Shown piece by piece: positions 3,632 to 6,080 of a stretch of DNA of 6,080 nt. The DNA lies in assembly GCA_020201235.1 (NCBI GenBank), contig JAIVHD010000262.1, forward strand, positions 1-6,080, written 5' to 3'. How positions within the stretch are numbered: position 1 is the first letter of the stretch; every line of letters begins with the position of its first letter. A model generated the notes under the pieces. That model saw only the letters and a list, made by a program, of their open reading frames with translations, was not told the origin of the DNA and did not search any database. The position numbers and the translations under genes are program-made. This DNA comes from Lysobacteraceae bacterium. GTDB taxonomy: Bacteria; Pseudomonadota; Gammaproteobacteria; Xanthomonadales; Wenzhouxiangellaceae.

Positions 3632-6080
3632 CTAATCCTGTGGAACCGGCATTTCGAGCATCTCGAAGGCGTTGCGCACCAGGTTGGCTTCCTGGTACGG
3701 CTTGATCAGGTAGCGATCAACGCCAAGTTCGCGAGCGCGCGCGCGATGCTTGTCGCCGGAGCGCGAGGTAATCATCATGATCGGAAGATCGGCCAGGCGG
3801 GTTTCAGAACGGATATAGGCCGCAAGCTCGAAACCGTCCATGCGTGGCATTTCGATATCCAACAGCATCAGGTCGGGCACCCGCTCGTGCAGCAAGTCAA
3901 CCGCTTCAACGCCATCGCGGGCGGTAACGACTTCGAGGCCATGGTGCTCAAGAATCCGCGCGGTCACGCGGCGCATGGTGATCGAATCGTCGACCACCAT
4001 GATCAGCGGTGTGCGCTTGATTTCTTGTTCGCTCGGGCCTGCAACCTCCAACTCGGTACGGCCCGGCAGACGCCGACCGGCGAGCGCCGAGTCGATCAGC
4101 GGCGCCATGTCGAGAATCACCACCACCTGGCCATCGCCCATGATGGTGCCGCCGAGGATGCCGGAAATCGAGCTAATTTGGGGCCCGACCGGCTTAAGCA
4201 CGACCTCGCGATGCCCCTGGATTTCGGATACCCGAATCGCCGCTCGCTGGTCGCCGGCCGCGATCATGAGCAGCGATAGGCTTTGGTCGAGCACCTCGGC
4301 CGGATCGAAGCCAAGCTGCGGCTCCAGCTCCAGTAGCGGGTAGGTTTCGCCGCCATAGCGATAGCGGCCATCGGAATGGATCGCGTCGCGCCACTCGGCC
4401 GGACTGATTCGGGCAACACCGCGCACGGCCTGTAGCGGGATCGCGAACAGACGTTCGGCGACATCGACGAAAATCGCCTGCATCACTGCAAGGCTAAGCG
4501 GAATGCGCATCGTAAACGTGGTGCCCAGGCCGGCCTCGCTTTCAACCTGAATGCGCCCCCCGATCTGCCGAATCTCGTTGGATACCACGTCCATACCGAC
4601 ACCGCGACCGGACAGTTCGCTGACGACTTCGGCGGTCGTGAAACCGGTCTGGAAAATCACTTGCGACAGCGCCTGTCGATCGCGCGCCTGGTGCTCATCG
4701 AGCAGACCAGTCTCGATGGCCTGCGCCCGGATACGATCGAGATTGAGTCCGGCACCATCATCACCGACGCGGATCAGCAGCTCGGTTGCCTCGCGCTCGA
4801 TTTCAATCAGGATCCGGCCGCTTTCGGGCTTGTTGGCGGCGCGTCGCTGCTGCGGCGCTTCGATGCCGTGGGCAATCGCATTGCGAAGGATGTGCTCAAT
4901 CGGTGCGGTCATGCGGTCGAGAACGTTGCGGTCGAGCTCGCCCTCGCCCTCGAATCGAATTTCGAGTTCGGCCTTTCGTCCAGCATCGCGAGCGGCATTG
5001 CGAACCACTCGCCGCAGCCGCGGCGCCAGCGTATTAAACGACACCATGCGGGCCTGCATCAGGCCTTCCTGCAACTCGGTATTGACCCGCGCCTGTTGCA
5101 TCAGCAGGGTTTCGGACTGGCGGCCCGAGTTGTCCATCAGATCGGTCAGGCTGTTTAGATCGCTAACACTTTCGGCCAAGGCGCGCGAAAGCTGCTGGAT
5201 GGTCGAATAGCGATCAAGTTCCAACGGGTCGAAAGCCGCATCCGGCACGCCGTGTTCGCGCTCGTAGCGCGAAAGAATCTGAGCTTCGGTTTCCTGCTCG
5301 AGCTTGCGCAACTGCTCGCGCAAGCGCGCGACCGTTTGCTCGACCTCACCGATATTGGACCGGAAAGAACCGATTTCCTGCTCGATCCGCGAGCGGAAAA
5401 TACTGACTTCGCCGGCGTAGTTTAGTAACTGCTCGACTTGCTCGGATGCCAACCGGATCATGCTGACCCGTGCGGTGCTCGCGGTCTGCTCGTCGAGCGC
5501 CGTCGCGGCATCGCCGGTTTGGTCGGAGACTTTGGTAAGATCTTGCTCGTGAACGCTTTCAGTGGCCGGCCTGGCCGGTAGCTTGTCGCGCCGAACAACC
5601 GCCTCGAGCATCACGTTGAGATGATCGCAGCCGGCTTCCAGCGCATCGATGCTTGCCGACGTGGCCTTTGTGCGGCCGCCGGCGATGTTCTCGAGCAAGT
5701 CCTCGAGCACGTGCGCCACTTCGCCAACCGGATTGAGCCCGGCCATGCGGGCACTGCCCTTGATCGTGTGCACGTCGCGCTGCAACGCGGTCACGATATT
5801 GCGATCTTCGGGCTGATCGCGCCATTGCCGCATCAGGTCATCGGAGTGCTCGAGCAACTCATGCGCTTCTTCGATGAACAGCTCCAGCAATTCCTCGTCC
5901 AGGCTTTGGTAATCGATTGGAATCAGATCGGATGATTCGCCGGACGCGGCGATCGACTCGGGCTCGGTCTGAGGCTTCTGACCGCCGCCAGACGTTTCCG
6001 GCCACGGCTCGAATCGAACCTCGGTGGACACCTCCGACTCCAACTCCGGTTCATGCTCCCGGCCGGTTTCGGAGTCGGAG
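3632..6080 (-). CDS. chpA: ChpA/PilL-type hybrid chemosensory histidine kinase (CheA family), C-terminal part; N-terminus beyond right edge
   Basis: A CheA-like kinase with a fused receiver, the central kinase of the Pil-Chp system controlling type IV pilus motility. The frame is open to the right edge with no stop; the TTG at 6043 is not a likely start, so the protein is partial (about 815 residues visible). Numbering from 6043: acidic linker 1-42; Hpt domain about 45-150 with phospho-accepting His92 in H-T-I-K-G-S-A; variable linker 150-195; long helical, coiled-coil-like dimerisation region about 196-345 with F-D-P-L-E-L-D-R-Y (271-279), longer than in E. coli CheA and typical of ChpA; ATPase with N box R-N-A-I-A-H-G-I-E (387-395), G1 D-D-G-A-G (428-432), F box F-Q-T-G-F-T-T (464-470), G2 G-R-G-V-G-M-D (479-485) and G3 G-L-G-T-T-F (505-510); CheW-like P5 domain 516-655; receiver 680-797 with Asp685/686, phospho-acceptor Asp729, Thr759 and Lys781. 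All key kinase and receiver residues are intact. The gene is followed by chpC; pilG, pilH, pilI and pilJ are expected upstream, outside the window. Confidence 0.94.
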   Translation of the reverse strand, partial: SDSETGREHEPELESEVSTEVRFEPWPETSGGGQKPQTEPESIAASGESSDLIPIDYQSLDEELLELFIEEAHELLEHSDDLMRQWRDQPEDRNIVTALQRDVHTIKGSARMAGLNPVGEVAHVLEDLLENIAGGRTKATSASIDALEAGCDHLNVMLEAVVRRDKLPARPATESVHEQDLTKVSDQTGDAATALDEQTASTARVSMIRLASEQVEQLLNYAGEVSIFRSRIEQEIGSFRSNIGEVEQTVARLREQLRKLEQETEAQILSRYEREHGVPDAAFDPLELDRYSTIQQLSRALAESVSDLNSLTDLMDNSGRQSETLLMQQARVNTELQEGLMQARMVSFNTLAPRLRRVVRNAARDAGRKAELEIRFEGEGELDRNVLDRMTAPIEHILRNAIAHGIEAPQQRRAANKPESGRILIEIEREATELLIRVGDDGAGLNLDRIRAQAIETGLLDEHQARDRQALSQVIFQTGFTTAEVVSELSGRGVGMDVVSNEIRQIGGRIQVESEAGLGTTFTMRIPLSLAVMQAIFVDVAERLFAIPLQAVRGVARISPAEWRDAIHSDGRYRYGGETYPLLELEPQLGFDPAEVLDQSLSLLMIAAGDQRAAIRVSEIQGHREVVLKPVGPQISSISGILGGTIMGDGQVVVILDMAPLIDSALAGRRLPGRTELEVAGPSEQEIKRTPLIMVVDDSITMRRVTARILEHHGLEVVTARDGVEAVDLLHERVPDLMLLDIEMPRMDGFELAAYIRSETRLADLPIMMITSRSGDKHRARARELGVDRYLIKPYQEANLVRNAFEMLEMPVPQD
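3636..3639 (-). promoter_or_regulatory. Ribosome binding site of chpC inside the end of chpA
   Basis: AGGA at 3639-3636 on the minus strand lies within the last two sense codons of chpA (Gln-Asp), 7 bases before the chpC ATG at 3628. With a 3-base intergenic gap, this indicates co-translation of the kinase and its adaptor. Confidence 0.6.

Noticed and set aside
3188..4279. A 363-codon open frame on the plus strand antisense to chpC and the 3' part of chpA
   Set aside because: It crosses two well-supported genes on the opposite strand, its product is rich in His, Arg, Gln and Asn with no recognisable domain, and it has no credible ribosome binding site. It is a by-product of GC-rich codon use.
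4551..5210. A 219-codon plus-strand open frame antisense to the chpA kinase core
   Set aside because: Its product is Ser/Arg-rich low-complexity sequence typical of antisense frames, and the minus-strand kinase motifs explain the region fully.
6032..6080. A 10-base perfect inverted repeat (6032-6041 and 6071-6080) with a 29-base loop at the right edge
   Set aside because: It lies within the Ser/Glu-rich linker of chpA and is explained by repeated GAG/TCC-type codons. The loop is long and no T-run follows, so I do not call it a regulatory hairpin.

Overview
The window is GC-rich chromosomal DNA from a gammaproteobacterium, with G or C favoured at third codon positions. A Xanthomonadales/Lysobacterales- or Chromatiales-like lineage is my best guess, inferred from a type II secretion pseudopilin cluster lying close to a ChpA-type hybrid CheA of the type IV pilus (Pil-Chp) system. 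I see no mobile element, tRNA, rRNA, CRISPR array or sign of recent transfer. Coding density is very high: the longest stretch without a gene is under 30 bases.

Layout from left to right. (1) Positions 1-1003, minus strand: a type II secretion pseudopilin operon read right to left, gspG (major pseudopilin), then gspH (minor pseudopilin), then a short open frame running off the left edge that is probably the start of gspI. (2) Positions 1032-3124, plus strand: bioA (biotin synthesis aminotransferase) followed after 14 bases by rsmE (16S rRNA m3U1498 methyltransferase), very likely one transcript. (3) Positions 3152 to the right edge, minus strand: the C-terminal part of a large chpA/pilL-type hybrid sensor kinase (Hpt, dimerisation/coiled coil, ATPase, CheW-like and receiver domains), followed 3 bases downstream by a small CheW-like gene, chpC.

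How they fit together. GspG, GspH and GspI build the periplasmic pseudopilus that drives type II secretion. ChpA is the kinase of the chemosensory array controlling type IV pilus motility, and ChpC is its accessory CheW-like adaptor; the pilG/pilH/pilI/pilJ partners should lie beyond the right edge. BioA and RsmE are housekeeping enzymes that both use S-adenosylmethionine, BioA unusually as an amino donor.

I found no undescribed system. The points most worth a second look are: substitutions at two normally acidic positions in the GspG calcium-loop region; a 28-base divergent gspG/bioA gap with overlapping candidate promoters and no good ribosome binding site for either gene; and the unseen N-terminal part of chpA, which probably carries more Hpt domains.
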